This document shows positions 45,181 through 54,745 of a stretch of DNA of 64,000 nucleotides, piece after piece. The notes under the pieces were generated by a model. The model saw only the letters and a list, made by a program, of their open reading frames with translations. It searched no databases and was not told where the DNA came from. Both the position numbers and the translations under genes were made by a program. Source of the DNA: Bryobacterales bacterium (lineage in GTDB: Bacteria > Acidobacteriota > Terriglobia > Bryobacterales > UBA6623); contig JAPPMG010000022.1 of NCBI GenBank assembly GCA_028819215.1, positions 1 through 64,000 of the forward strand. Reading direction: 5' to 3'. How positions within the stretch are numbered: the stretch's first letter is position 1; every line of letters begins with the position of its first letter.

Positions 45181-46541
45181 CGCTGCAGCTGTCCCAGGTT
45201 CGTGCATGGCTAGGCCTGCCTGCTCAGGGTGCCTCCGGAACCGCCCGCGGGTGTTCGATCGATTCGCGCAGCGTGAGGCCAGGGGAGCTGTTCTTCGCGA
45301 TTCGCGGGCCGTCGAATGATGGCCACGACTACGTCCCCGAGGCACTTGCCAAGGGAGCGGTTGCCGCGGTAGTCCAGCGCGACTACCGCGGCGACGGCCC
45401 GCTGCTGCGGGTAGGGGACACATCCCTCGCCTTGGGTCGGCTCGGGGCTGAAGCTCGCAGGGGATGGGGCGGTACGGTCATCGCTGTGACCGGCAGCAGT
45501 GGCAAGACGACCACGAAGGACATCATTGCGGCGCTGTTGCAGGGCATCCTGCCGGTGGCGAAGTCGCAGGGCAATCTAAACAACGAATACGGATTGCCGC
45601 TATCGCTGATCAGGATCCCCGATCAGGTTCGCACGGCCGTGGTTGAAATCGGGATCAACAGAGTCGGCGAGATGCGACCGCTCGGGGAGATCGCCGCGCC
45701 AGACGTGAGCGTCGTGACCAACGTCGGCACTGCCCACGTCGGGAATTTCGCCTCCGTCGAAGAGATTGCGGCGGAAAAGGGCCGCTTGGTCGAGGCGCTG
45801 GGGCCGACGGGAACGGCCGTGCTCAATGCGGACGACGACCGCGTGGCGGCATTCCGCGATAGGCACTCCGGAACGGTGCTGACGTATGGCATCGAGCGCC
45901 CTGCCGACCTGCGGGCACAGGACGTCGAGATGCTGGGGGCCGATGGCGCGCGCTTCCGGCTCAATGGCCATCCGATGCATTCGCCACTGGCCGGTCGGCA
46001 CAACGTCTACAACGTCTTGGCTGCTGCTGCAGCGGCCTCGGCAGTGGGCGTCGCTCCCGGGCGCCTCGGCGAGCCCCTACGGGGTCTTCAACCCTCTAGC
46101 ATGCGAGGAAGCGTCCGCCAGATCGCCGGCATCACCTTCATCGACGACTGCTACAACGCGAGCCCGCCCGCCATGGAAGCAATGTTGGAGGTCTTGCGCG
46201 CCACGCCGGCGTCGCGCCGGATCGCGGTCTTAGGCGAGATGCGTGAGCTCGGCGCCCGGTCGCGCGAATTGCACCGCCGCGTGGGGGCAGCCGTGGGACG
46301 GGCCGGTATCGACCACTTGGTCGCCGTCGCCGGGGATGCCGCTGAGATCGCCACAGCATCGGGAATTTCGGCGGAATTCCACGCGTCTCCCGAATCAGCC
46401 GCTTCTTCCTTGACGGGAATGCTGCGCCAGGGCGACGCAGTGCTGTTCAAGGCATCGCGCGGGGTGCAGCTTGAGCGGGCACGGGATATCGTTTGCGGCC
46501 GCCTTGGAGCGGTGGCTTCCGAGGGAAGGGAGGCCGCGTAG
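45177..46541 (+). CDS. murF: UDP-MurNAc-tripeptide D-alanyl-D-alanine ligase
   Basis: A 454-residue Mur ligase starting at GTG within GTGA of the murE stop. The N-terminal domain has SIDSRSVRPGELFFAIRG, the ATP loop is TGSSGKTTTKD and the central domain contains TNVGTAHVGNF. The C-terminal domain has DDCYNASPPAMEA. It attaches D-Ala-D-Ala to the nascent stem peptide, so a ddl gene is required elsewhere, as none is seen here. Confidence 0.97.
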   Translation: MTLQLSQVRAWLGLPAQGASGTARGCSIDSRSVRPGELFFAIRGPSNDGHDYVPEALAKGAVAAVVQRDYRGDGPLLRVGDTSLALGRLGAEARRGWGGTVIAVTGSSGKTTTKDIIAALLQGILPVAKSQGNLNNEYGLPLSLIRIPDQVRTAVVEIGINRVGEMRPLGEIAAPDVSVVTNVGTAHVGNFASVEEIAAEKGRLVEALGPTGTAVLNADDDRVAAFRDRHSGTVLTYGIERPADLRAQDVEMLGADGARFRLNGHPMHSPLAGRHNVYNVLAAAAAASAVGVAPGRLGEPLRGLQPSSMRGSVRQIAGITFIDDCYNASPPAMEAMLEVLRATPASRRIAVLGEMRELGARSRELHRRVGAAVGRAGIDHLVAVAGDAAEIATASGISAEFHASPESAASSLTGMLRQGDAVLFKASRGVQLERARDIVCGRLGAVASEGREAA

Positions 46542-46546
46542 GCCGC

Positions 46547-47680
46547 ATGCTGTACGAACTTGTCTTCGAGCCGCTGTCCTCCGCGTTCGGAGCATTGCGT
46601 GTGTTCGGCTACATCACCGTCCGCACAACGATGGCGACCTTCACCGCCCTGCTGATCGGGCTGTCCGTAGGCCCTTGGCTGATCCGGCGGTTGCACGCAG
46701 CGCAGATCCGCCAGTACATCCGGGTCGAGGGTCCGCAGTCGCACCGATGGAAGGCGGGAACGCCGACCATGGGCGGGTTGCTCATCGGCTTGGCCACCGT
46801 CGTTCCGACGCTGCTGTGGGCCGACCTAGGCAACGTGTACGTCGGAATCGCCCTGGCGGCGTTCGTCGGCTTCGGGCTCATCGGCTTCTTGGATGACTAC
46901 ACCAAGGTCGCCAAGAAGCAAAATCTGGGTCTGACATCGAAGCAAAAGCTCGGCTGTCAGATCGTCCTGATACTGCTCATCGGGTCGGTCCTGATCGCGC
47001 TGAGCAGTCGCGGGGACTATTCGACAGAGCTCTCGCTTCCGTTCGCGAAGAACTTTCGACCAGAGCTGGTCATCCAGTCGTTGCTGGGCAGTCCGGTAGC
47101 GCTTCCCTTCGCCTATGTGGGCTTCTTCGGGTGGCTGTTCTTCGTGCTGGCCGGTACCGCCAACGGCGTCAACCTTACCGATGGCCTAGACGGCTTGGCC
47201 ATTGGGTTGACGGTCATTTGTGCCGGTGCGCTGGCGATTCTGGCATATGTGGCCGGGCACGCCGAGATCTCCGCGTATCTGGACGTGCCCAGCGTCCCGC
47301 TGGCGGCGGAACTGACCATCTTCTGCGGCGCCATGGTCGGGGCCAGTCTGGCGTTTCTGTGGTACAACGCCCACCCAGCGCAAATCTTCATGGGCGACGT
47401 GGGCTCGCTCAGCCTTGGCGGAGCACTTGCCATCGTGGCGGTCCTAGCGAAGCAGGAAGTCGTGCTGCTGCTGATCGGGGCTGTGTTCGTGATCGAGACG
47501 GTCTCTGTCATCTTGCAGGTGGGCAGTTTCAAGCTCACAGGCAAGCGGATCTTCCGCATGTCGCCCATCCACCATCACTTCGAACAGCTCGGCTGGCCTG
47601 AGTCCAAGATCATCACGCGGTTGTGGATCGTGGGCTTGATCATGGCGCTGATGGCCTTGAGCACCCTCAAGCTGCGATGA
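46547..47680 (+). CDS. mraY: Phospho-MurNAc-pentapeptide transferase
   Basis: A 377-residue polytopic membrane enzyme from MLYELVFEPL at 46547; an upstream in-frame ATG lies inside murF and is rejected. Conserved catalytic segments are DDYTKVAKKQNLGLTSKQK, NLTDGLDGLAIG (with the essential aspartates), MGDVGSLSLGG and PIHHHFE. It transfers phospho-MurNAc-pentapeptide to undecaprenyl phosphate to make lipid I. About ten hydrophobic helices are visible. Confidence 0.97.
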   Translation: MLYELVFEPLSSAFGALRVFGYITVRTTMATFTALLIGLSVGPWLIRRLHAAQIRQYIRVEGPQSHRWKAGTPTMGGLLIGLATVVPTLLWADLGNVYVGIALAAFVGFGLIGFLDDYTKVAKKQNLGLTSKQKLGCQIVLILLIGSVLIALSSRGDYSTELSLPFAKNFRPELVIQSLLGSPVALPFAYVGFFGWLFFVLAGTANGVNLTDGLDGLAIGLTVICAGALAILAYVAGHAEISAYLDVPSVPLAAELTIFCGAMVGASLAFLWYNAHPAQIFMGDVGSLSLGGALAIVAVLAKQEVVLLLIGAVFVIETVSVILQVGSFKLTGKRIFRMSPIHHHFEQLGWPESKIITRLWIVGLIMALMALSTLKLR

Positions 47681-49026
47681 CGTTGCGAGGCAAGCGAGTG
47701 TTGGTCTTGGGGCTGGGCAAGTCAGGCCTGGCGGCCGTGCGCTTTCTGGTAGCGCGCGGTGCCACCGTCGCCGCTGCGGACGTTCGCGCCAAAGGCGAGC
47801 TGACCGCCGCGGTGGCCTCGCTCGAGCACTTGCCGGTGCGCCTGCACTTCGGCGGGCACCCTGATGCCCTGCTGGCTGAGCAGGATCTGATCGTGCCCTC
47901 GCCCGGAGTGCCGTGGAACCTTCCGGGCTTGGTATCCGCGCGGCGGCGGGGAGTCGCGGTGTGCGGCGAGCTCGAACTCGCAGCTGACGCGCTGCGCGGG
48001 CGCGTGATCGGCGTGACCGGCACCAATGGCAAGACCACGACCGTCTCGTTGATCAATCACGTGCTGCGCCGAGCGGGCGTTTCTGGAAGGCTGGCTGGGA
48101 ACGTCGGCACCCCGGTGCTCGAGATAGCTGACGGTTCCAGTTCCCACGACTGGCACGTGCTCGAACTGTCCAGCTTCCAACTCGAGGCGGCCGCGTCGTT
48201 CCGGTGCCACGTTGCCGCCGTGCTGAACGTGACGCCCGATCACTTGGACCGGCACCGCGACTTTGCTGACTACGTTGCGGCCAAGGCGCGCATCTTGCGC
48301 AACCAGCGTTCCGGCGATGCCGCAGTGTTCAACGCGTCCGATCCGCACTGTCGCGCCATGGAGCCGACGGCGCGAGGTACGGTGGTTCGATTCGGAATCC
48401 GCTGCGCCGAGGGCGTTGATGCCTGCGCCGCCGAGGGCCGGATCCGCTATCGGGGAGAGGACGTCGCCGAGACAGACCTGCCGATCCGCGGCGAGCACAA
48501 CCTAGAGAACGCGCTGGCAGCGGTTGCGGCGTGCGCCTTGGCAGGCGTGAGCGTCGAGGTGATCGGTCGGGCGCTCAAGTCCTTCCAGCCCGTCGAGCAT
48601 CGCATGGAGTTCGTCGCCACGATTCGCGGGGTCGACTACTACAACGATTCCAAGGCGACCAACGTCGCCGCCGCTGTCAAGGCGTGCGGCTCCTTCCCCC
48701 GCGGCTTGTGGGCGATTCTTGGCGGATACGACAAGGGCTCGGACTACACCCCGCTGGCGCCGGTCTTGCGGCGCAATGCGCGGGAGGCCTTGTTGATCGG
48801 CGAAGCCGCGCCGCTAATTCGCGATCAGCTAGGCGGGGCCGTTCCCGTATTCGAGGCGCGCACGCTCCGAGCCGCGCTTGATCGTGCGGCAGCCCGCGCG
48901 GAATCCGGCGACACGGTACTGCTCGCGCCGGCGTGCGCCAGCTTTGACCAGTATCCGAACTACATCCAGCGCGGGCTCGACTTCCGCCGGATCGTTGCAG
49001 GGCTTGGAGGTGGAGCATGCCGCTGA
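47677..49026 (+). CDS. murD: UDP-MurNAc-L-alanine D-glutamate ligase
   Basis: A 449-residue Mur ligase from the ATG overlapping the mraY stop as ATGA. VLVLGLGKSGLAAVRFL forms the UDP-binding Rossmann start, VTGTNGKTTT is the ATP loop and LNVTPDHLDRH is the central motif. YNDSKATNVAAA and LLAPACASFDQYPNY complete the C-terminal domain. It adds D-glutamate to UDP-MurNAc-L-Ala. It overlaps ftsW by 10 nt. Confidence 0.97.
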   Translation: MTLRGKRVLVLGLGKSGLAAVRFLVARGATVAAADVRAKGELTAAVASLEHLPVRLHFGGHPDALLAEQDLIVPSPGVPWNLPGLVSARRRGVAVCGELELAADALRGRVIGVTGTNGKTTTVSLINHVLRRAGVSGRLAGNVGTPVLEIADGSSSHDWHVLELSSFQLEAAASFRCHVAAVLNVTPDHLDRHRDFADYVAAKARILRNQRSGDAAVFNASDPHCRAMEPTARGTVVRFGIRCAEGVDACAAEGRIRYRGEDVAETDLPIRGEHNLENALAAVAACALAGVSVEVIGRALKSFQPVEHRMEFVATIRGVDYYNDSKATNVAAAVKACGSFPRGLWAILGGYDKGSDYTPLAPVLRRNAREALLIGEAAPLIRDQLGGAVPVFEARTLRAALDRAAARAESGDTVLLAPACASFDQYPNYIQRGLDFRRIVAGLGGGACR

Positions 49027-50096
49027 TGCTTCGCTTTGATCGCGTGCTGATCTGGACGATCCTCTCGATGGTGCTTTTCGGACTGTTGATGGTCTACAGC
49101 GCCACGGCCTCCACCGAGATCTCGGGTTCGGCCCATTTCGCGAAGCAACTGGTTGCTGCCGTGATCGGGCTCGCGCTGATGTACGGACTGATGTTCGTCA
49201 ACTACCGGTCCTTGCAGGATCCGAGGGTTGTCTTCGCGGTATTGGCCCTCGCCGTGCTGATGCTGGTGGTGGCCGCAGGCTTGGGCACTGGGGCGAATAC
49301 GCGGCGATTCCTGCGATTGGGCCCGCTTTCCCTGCAGCCATCGGAACTGGCCAAGCCCGCGCTCATCCTGTTCTTGGCGTATCACTTCGACCGCCACCGA
49401 GAGAAGATGCATCTGGGGCGAACTCTGCTGGCACCCGTGCTCGTGGTTTCCCTGCTGGCTGGCCTGATCATCGCGGGCAGGGATTTCGGCACGACGGCCT
49501 GCCTGGTGCTCTTGGCCGGCGCCCTGATCTTTCTGGCAGGAGTGCCGATCCGCACACTTGCTTCCGCCGCGCTCGTCGCGGTGGCGCTGCTGAGCGTGTT
49601 CGTGTACGCGGAGCCCTACCGCGTCAAGCGGCTGCTGGTGTTCCTTGACCCAGATGCGGATCCCTTGGGGGGCGGTTTCCAGATTATCCAGTCTAGGATC
49701 GCTGTCGGGTCGGGAGGTCTGCTGGGTCAAGGCTGGATGGCTGGCAAGCAGAAGATGGACTTCCTGCCCGAGGCGCATTCGGACTTCATGTTCGCCATGG
49801 TTGGCGAGGAACTCGGTCTGATCGGGACGGTGCTGCTGGTGGCGGGTTTTGCGGTCATCTTCTGGCGCGGACTGCGCGCCGCCACGAACGCTCCCGATCG
49901 CTTCGGCTTCTATTTGGCTGCCGGGGTCACGGTGATGATCGTGAGCCAAGCTGTGCTCAACATGGGAGTGGTGCTGGGCATGCTCCCGACCAAGGGAATG
50001 CCGCTTCCGTTCATCAGCTACGGCGGGTCTTCGCTCTGGACGACGCTCGCAGCTTCAGGAGGGCTGCTGTCCGTCAGCAGGTCGAGCCAGCCATGA
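49017..50096 (+). CDS. ftsW: SEDS peptidoglycan glycosyltransferase FtsW
   Basis: A 359-residue polytopic protein. Characteristic SEDS elements are YSATASTE in the first helix region, GPLSLQPSELAKPALILF, the FMFAMVGEELGLIG segment and PLPFISYGGSS near the end. It polymerises lipid II at the septum together with FtsI. Location between murD and murG marks it as FtsW and not RodA. ATG lies 10 nt inside the murD end. Confidence 0.96.
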   Translation: MPLMLRFDRVLIWTILSMVLFGLLMVYSATASTEISGSAHFAKQLVAAVIGLALMYGLMFVNYRSLQDPRVVFAVLALAVLMLVVAAGLGTGANTRRFLRLGPLSLQPSELAKPALILFLAYHFDRHREKMHLGRTLLAPVLVVSLLAGLIIAGRDFGTTACLVLLAGALIFLAGVPIRTLASAALVAVALLSVFVYAEPYRVKRLLVFLDPDADPLGGGFQIIQSRIAVGSGGLLGQGWMAGKQKMDFLPEAHSDFMFAMVGEELGLIGTVLLVAGFAVIFWRGLRAATNAPDRFGFYLAAGVTVMIVSQAVLNMGVVLGMLPTKGMPLPFISYGGSSLWTTLAASGGLLSVSRSSQP

Positions 50097-51199
50097 CGAC
50101 TTCCACTGCAGGTCGCTGCGTGCTGATCGCCGCCGGGGGTACCGGCGGACACGTCATTCCCGGCTTGGAAGTAGCCAAGGAGCTGCGCCGGCGGGGATGG
50201 GTCTGCGTGTTCGTCGGCACCGCGCGCGGCTTCGAGAATCGGCTGGTCCCGGCCGCCGGATTCGACCTGCGGCACGTGCCTGCCGGAGCCCTGAACCGCG
50301 TCTCGATGCGTCGGCGTCTGGCTACCCTGCTGTCACTGCCGGCCGCGATCTCCGTGGCGGCGGGCTTGGTTCTCGCGTACCGGCCTGCGGCCGCCCTCAG
50401 TTTGGGCGGGTATGCGGCGGGCCCCTTGGTGTTGGCCAGTGCGCTCATGGACGTGCCGCTGGTCCTGCTCGAGCCCAATGCCAGGCCCGGTCTGGCCAAT
50501 CGCCTCGCGGCACTGGTAGCGCGGCGCGCGCTGGTATGCCACCCAACAGCGGAGAGGAGATTCCGATCCGCGTCCTGCCAGTTGGCCAAACTGCCAGTCC
50601 GCAAAGAGTTCTTCGAGGCGCAGGGGAAGGCACCGGGCGATCCCTTTACAGTGCTGATTCTGGGCGGCAGCCAGGGCGCGGCTCGTCTGAACGAAGCCGC
50701 CTTGGAGGCGGTCCGAATTTGGCGCGATGAGGGCCGGCAGTGCCCTCGCTTGCTGCACCAGACCGGTGAGCGAGACGCCGACGACGTTTCGGCCGCCTAC
50801 CGAGAAGCCGGCGTTGAGGCCGAAGCTGCGGCCTTCTTCGACAACGTGCCGCGGCTATTCTCTCAGGCCGACCTCGTGGTCTGCCGCGCCGGCGCGTCAG
50901 TCATTGCCGAGCTGTGCGCCGCTAGCAAGCCGGCAGTGCTGGTGCCGTTTCCGTTCGCGGCGGACAACCACCAGCAGGCGAACGGGGCGGCGGTCACCCA
51001 GGCAGGCGGCACCCTCTTGTGCGACGACTCGGAATGGACGGGCCAGCGCATGGTGCGCGAGATCGATGCCCTTTCCGCAGACCCTGGCCGCTTGCAGCGG
51101 ATGTCCTGCGCGCTCGCCCAGATGTCTCCGAGGGGAGCGGCCGAAGACGTGGCCGACGCGGTCGCGCAGGCCGCCGCGCGGTCAGGAGGACTGAACTAG
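50093..51199 (+). CDS. murG: Undecaprenyl-PP-MurNAc-pentapeptide N-acetylglucosamine transferase
   Basis: A 368-residue GT28 enzyme overlapping ftsW by 4 nt. It has AAGGTGGHVIPGLEVAKEL for the lipid side, ILGGSQGAARLNEAAL, and the UDP-GlcNAc site region CRAGASVIAELCA with PFPFAADNHQQANG. It makes lipid II from lipid I at the inner membrane face. Confidence 0.96.
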   Translation: MTTSTAGRCVLIAAGGTGGHVIPGLEVAKELRRRGWVCVFVGTARGFENRLVPAAGFDLRHVPAGALNRVSMRRRLATLLSLPAAISVAAGLVLAYRPAAALSLGGYAAGPLVLASALMDVPLVLLEPNARPGLANRLAALVARRALVCHPTAERRFRSASCQLAKLPVRKEFFEAQGKAPGDPFTVLILGGSQGAARLNEAALEAVRIWRDEGRQCPRLLHQTGERDADDVSAAYREAGVEAEAAAFFDNVPRLFSQADLVVCRAGASVIAELCAASKPAVLVPFPFAADNHQQANGAAVTQAGGTLLCDDSEWTGQRMVREIDALSADPGRLQRMSCALAQMSPRGAAEDVADAVAQAAARSGGLN

Positions 51200-51201
51200 C
51201 G

Positions 51202-52650
51202 ATGCCCTTCAATAAAGAGGCGTTCCGACAGAGGAGGCTGCACTTCATCGGCATCGGTGGAATCGGCATGAGCGGGATCGCCGAGATCCTGCTCAACCTC
51301 GGATATACCGTGACCGGCTCGGATCTGCGCGAATCGCCAGTCGTGGTCCGGCTGCGCGAATTGGGAGCCACGATCTGGGTCGGCCACAGCGCCGACCAGG
51401 TTGGCGAGGCCGAGGCCGTGGTCACCAGCTCCGCCATACCGGCCAACAATCCTGAATTGGCCGAGGCGCGCCGCCGGAAGCTTCCAGTGATTGCCCGGGG
51501 CGAGCTGCTGGCCGAGCTAATGCGGGTGAAGTATGGCATTGCGGTGGCGGGCAGCCATGGCAAGACCAGCACGTCGTCAATCTGCGCGGCGATTCTGGCC
51601 GCAGGGGGCAAGGACCCCACGGTGGTGGTCGGCGGGCGGGTTGCCTCGATCGGCTCCAGTGCGCGCCTCGGCCAAGGCGACTACCTCTTGGTCGAAGCCG
51701 ACGAGTCCGACGGCTCCTTCTTGGCCCTTGATCCGATCATTGGCATCATCACCAACATTGATCGCGAGCACATGGATCACTACGGCACGGACGAAGAGCT
51801 GCTCAAGGCCTTCGAGACTTTCGGGAACAACGTGCCTTTCTACGGTGCCGTGATTGTCTGCTCGGACGACCCGCGCGTTCGCTATGTCGCCGAGCGCGTC
51901 CGCAGGCGCTGCTTGACCTACGGTCTGCGCGAAGTCTCGCCCACCGCGGACTTCGTGGCCGATCAAGTCGAGCTCGGAAATGGCGAGGTGTCGTTTCATC
52001 TCGAGCGGGAGGGGCAGAGTCTTGGCCGGTTCGGCGTCTGCGGCGTGGGCTTGCACACAGTACGCAACGCGACCGCCGCCATCGCCGTCGGTCTCGAGCT
52101 GGGGATTACGCCCGATGACGTCCGCGCCGGGCTCGATGACTTTCGCGGTGTCGACCGGCGCTTCCAGAAGCGTGGCGTCGAACGCGGCATTTCGGTCATC
52201 GATGACTACGGGCACCATCCCACCGAAATCCGGGCGACTCTCGCAGCGGCCGCCTCGTGCGGATTCAGTGCGGTCAACGTAATATTCCAGCCGCACCGCT
52301 ACAGCCGTACAGAAGATCTCGCCGCCGATTTCGCCCAGTGCTTCGGCCAAGCGGACCGGCTCTGGGTGGTCGACATCTACGCCGCCGGGGAAGACCCCAT
52401 TCCCGGGGTGTCGAGCCCGTGGCTGGTGGGCGAGATCCTGCGAGCCGGGCATCGCAGCGTCGACTACTGCCCGACGATGGAGGACGCCGTCGATCAAGCG
52501 CTCGCCACCATCACGTCGGGCGAAGCCCTCATCACATTCGGTGCCGGAAACGTCTGGATGGCGGGCGAGGAAATGTTGAAACGACTCCGCGGCAAGGACA
52601 GCGAGAAGTGTTCGGACGTTCGCGTCTCGCGGACAAGAGAGAAGGATTGA
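51202..52650 (+). CDS. murC: UDP-N-acetylmuramate L-alanine ligase
   Basis: A 482-residue Mur ligase from MPFNKEAFRQ at 51202; the frame extending upstream lies inside murG. HFIGIGGIGMSGIAEILL is the UDP-binding loop, AGSHGKTSTSS the ATP loop, NIDREHMDHYG the metal/ligase segment and DDYGHHPTEI and FQPHRYSRT the C-terminal motifs. It adds L-alanine to UDP-MurNAc. murB, which supplies that substrate, is not in the cluster. Confidence 0.97.
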   Translation: MPFNKEAFRQRRLHFIGIGGIGMSGIAEILLNLGYTVTGSDLRESPVVVRLRELGATIWVGHSADQVGEAEAVVTSSAIPANNPELAEARRRKLPVIARGELLAELMRVKYGIAVAGSHGKTSTSSICAAILAAGGKDPTVVVGGRVASIGSSARLGQGDYLLVEADESDGSFLALDPIIGIITNIDREHMDHYGTDEELLKAFETFGNNVPFYGAVIVCSDDPRVRYVAERVRRRCLTYGLREVSPTADFVADQVELGNGEVSFHLEREGQSLGRFGVCGVGLHTVRNATAAIAVGLELGITPDDVRAGLDDFRGVDRRFQKRGVERGISVIDDYGHHPTEIRATLAAAASCGFSAVNVIFQPHRYSRTEDLAADFAQCFGQADRLWVVDIYAAGEDPIPGVSSPWLVGEILRAGHRSVDYCPTMEDAVDQALATITSGEALITFGAGNVWMAGEEMLKRLRGKDSEKCSDVRVSRTREKD

Positions 52651-52652
52651 TC

Positions 52653-53513
52653 GTGAAGAAACAAGAGAACAGCAAGGCTACGACAGCCAAGATTTCGAGG
52701 TCGCGCCGGGCCTCGCCGGCAGCCAGCCCTGGCGACGGCCCGCGGCTTGGCGCGGGGTCTATACGTGCCGCGTTGCTCTCGGGTTGCGCGCTGGCAACGC
52801 TGGGTGTTGCTTGGTGGCTCGCGCAGGGGACTGTCGCAGGGGCCGCGGTCTTTCAGCTTTCTCCAGACGGGGCATGGTTGACGGTCGAAGGGGTTGCGAC
52901 CAGAGACGAATCCGAGATTGTGGCCATCTTCGATCCTGACAACGGCCAGAGCTTGGCCTCGGTAGACGTTTCTGAGCGGCGTCAGCAGTTGCTGGCTATC
53001 CCTTGGGTCAAGGAGGCCCGCGTTTCCAAGATCTGGCCGGATGCAGTTCGCGTGGTTGTGCACGAGCGTGCGCCGGTGGCATTGGTGCCGCTAGCCGGTG
53101 GCGAAGCGGTCCGCATGATCGATGCGGACGGCGTGCTGCTGGAGTACCGCAGCACCGGCAGCGATGGCCTTCCCGTAATGATGGGCATTGACGCGGAGAT
53201 GGACTTGGGGGCGCGCCAAGATCGCGTCAAGCTCTTCATGGCAGTGATGGACGCCTGCAGCGTGCAGCGTTTCAGCGAGCGGGTGTCGGAGATCAATGTC
53301 TCCGACTTGGAGAACGCCCTCGTCCTCGCCAAGCACGAGGGCCGGCTGATCAGGCTCGAAATGGGCAACGACCACCTGCGTCACCGCGTGGAGATGTTCG
53401 TCAAAGGCGTGGACGGCTGGCAGTCCGCTCTTGGCCCACTGAAGTCGGTCAACTTGCGCCTGGAGGGTCAGATTCCGGTCGTGCTCGATCTCGGAGGCGA
53501 CAAGCAGTCATGA
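52653..53513 (+). CDS. ftsQ: FtsQ/DivIB-type division protein
   Basis: A 286-residue bitopic protein starting at GTG (52653) with AAGGA about 8 nt upstream. A basic cytoplasmic tail, one transmembrane helix (about 36-56), a POTRA domain (about 65-140, with IPWVKEARVSKIWPDAVRV) and the FtsQ beta domain with ALVPLAGGEAVRMIDADGVLL. It starts 3 nt after the murC stop and overlaps ftsA by 4 nt. FtsQ scaffolds the divisome in the periplasm. Confidence 0.92.
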   Translation: MKKQENSKATTAKISRSRRASPAASPGDGPRLGAGSIRAALLSGCALATLGVAWWLAQGTVAGAAVFQLSPDGAWLTVEGVATRDESEIVAIFDPDNGQSLASVDVSERRQQLLAIPWVKEARVSKIWPDAVRVVVHERAPVALVPLAGGEAVRMIDADGVLLEYRSTGSDGLPVMMGIDAEMDLGARQDRVKLFMAVMDACSVQRFSERVSEINVSDLENALVLAKHEGRLIRLEMGNDHLRHRVEMFVKGVDGWQSALGPLKSVNLRLEGQIPVVLDLGGDKQS

Positions 53514-54745
53514 CGGACAAACCGAACACTTTCGTCGGCCTCGACATGAGCGGGGCACTGACCCGCTGCTTGGTCGCCGTTGCGAATGGAAGGCAGTTGA
53601 GGTATCTCAGTTGCGGCGTCATGCCTCCCGCACGCTGGGATGACAGCGAAGCAGATGCCAAGGATGCCACCGCAGAGTCCGTATACGAGGTGATCCGCGA
53701 GGCCGAGGAGAGCGGCGGCGTCACTATCGTCTCGGCGGTGGTTGGAGTCGGCGCCACGGGTGTGGCGAGCCATTTGGTCCATACGGGCGTCGCGTTGCCG
53801 GCCGGCGAGGGCAAGATCCGTGCGCGCGACGTTCAAGCCGCGATCGCAAAGGCCGAGCATGGCTTGGTGCACCGCGGCACGACAGCGCTGCAGCTTGTCC
53901 CGCTGGAGTTCATCGCGGGTCCGTGCAGCGGCCTGCGCGACCCGATCGGCTATCCGGCCAGTCGGCTTGAGGCTTTCGTGCGGATCGTGTCGATGCGCAA
54001 GAGCGACCACGACAACGTCGGTGCCATGGTGAACGAGGCCGGGATTAGCGTCAAGGACACCGTCTTGGGCGGATTCGCGGCCGCGTTCGGCACGCTGACC
54101 CATGCAGAAATGGTCGAGGGTGTAGCCCACATCGACTTCGGCAAGGCTGCCAGCAGCCTGACAGTGTACCGTCGCGGATGCTTGCGGCTGGCCGTTGGGC
54201 TGCCTATCGGCCAGGACGACCTCGTGGAGGACATCGCGCGGTCGCTCAAGACGTCTACTGCGGTGGCGTCATCGCTGATCACCGACTTCGGCAGGATCGA
54301 GTTCGATCTTGGGCAGGAAGGGGCGTTGGTTTTTGTGCCCGGACCCGACCCGAAGGACCCGGTGGGTTCCGGGGCCATGCGCTCATGCAACCTGGTGAAC
54401 AGGATCATCACCCGGCGTGTGAACGACTGCCTTCAGATGGCGCACGAGGAGATCAGGAAGATCACCGCGCAAGGCGATGCCGTGCTCTCGTTGGTGCTCA
54501 GCGGCGACATGGCAGCGCTGCCCGGCATCCAGAGGAGGGCCAGGGACGTTCTGCGCCTGAGCACTCGCATTGGCCTGCCATCCAAGCTACACAACTTACC
54601 GCCGACGCTGCAGCACCCGGGATGGGCTTGCGCCGCCGGTTCGGTTCTGTACGCACACCGACTGGCGTACTGGCAAGAGAGGAACACGAACAAGCAGGAG
54701 CAGCTCGCTAGCAGCGCCCTGCGACAGGAGGAGAAAGTACTATGA
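53510..54745 (+). CDS. ftsA: Divergent FtsA-like actin-fold division protein
   Basis: A 411-residue protein in the ftsA position. It has the actin/Hsp70-like framework and the SHS2 insertion (about 85-160), but nucleotide-site signatures are poor: phosphate-1 reads GLDMSGALTRCLV instead of GLDIGTSK-like, phosphate-2 reads IDFGKAASSLTVY instead of DIGGGTTD-like, and the adenosine motif reads LSGDMAALPG instead of TGGGA. The C-terminus is polar (ending QLASSALRQEEKVL) and lacks an obvious amphipathic membrane-targeting helix. FtsA normally tethers FtsZ to the membrane with ATP. How this version anchors FtsZ is unclear. Overlaps ftsQ and ftsZ by 4 nt each. Confidence 0.85.
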   Translation: MTDKPNTFVGLDMSGALTRCLVAVANGRQLRYLSCGVMPPARWDDSEADAKDATAESVYEVIREAEESGGVTIVSAVVGVGATGVASHLVHTGVALPAGEGKIRARDVQAAIAKAEHGLVHRGTTALQLVPLEFIAGPCSGLRDPIGYPASRLEAFVRIVSMRKSDHDNVGAMVNEAGISVKDTVLGGFAAAFGTLTHAEMVEGVAHIDFGKAASSLTVYRRGCLRLAVGLPIGQDDLVEDIARSLKTSTAVASSLITDFGRIEFDLGQEGALVFVPGPDPKDPVGSGAMRSCNLVNRIITRRVNDCLQMAHEEIRKITAQGDAVLSLVLSGDMAALPGIQRRARDVLRLSTRIGLPSKLHNLPPTLQHPGWACAAGSVLYAHRLAYWQERNTNKQEQLASSALRQEEKVL

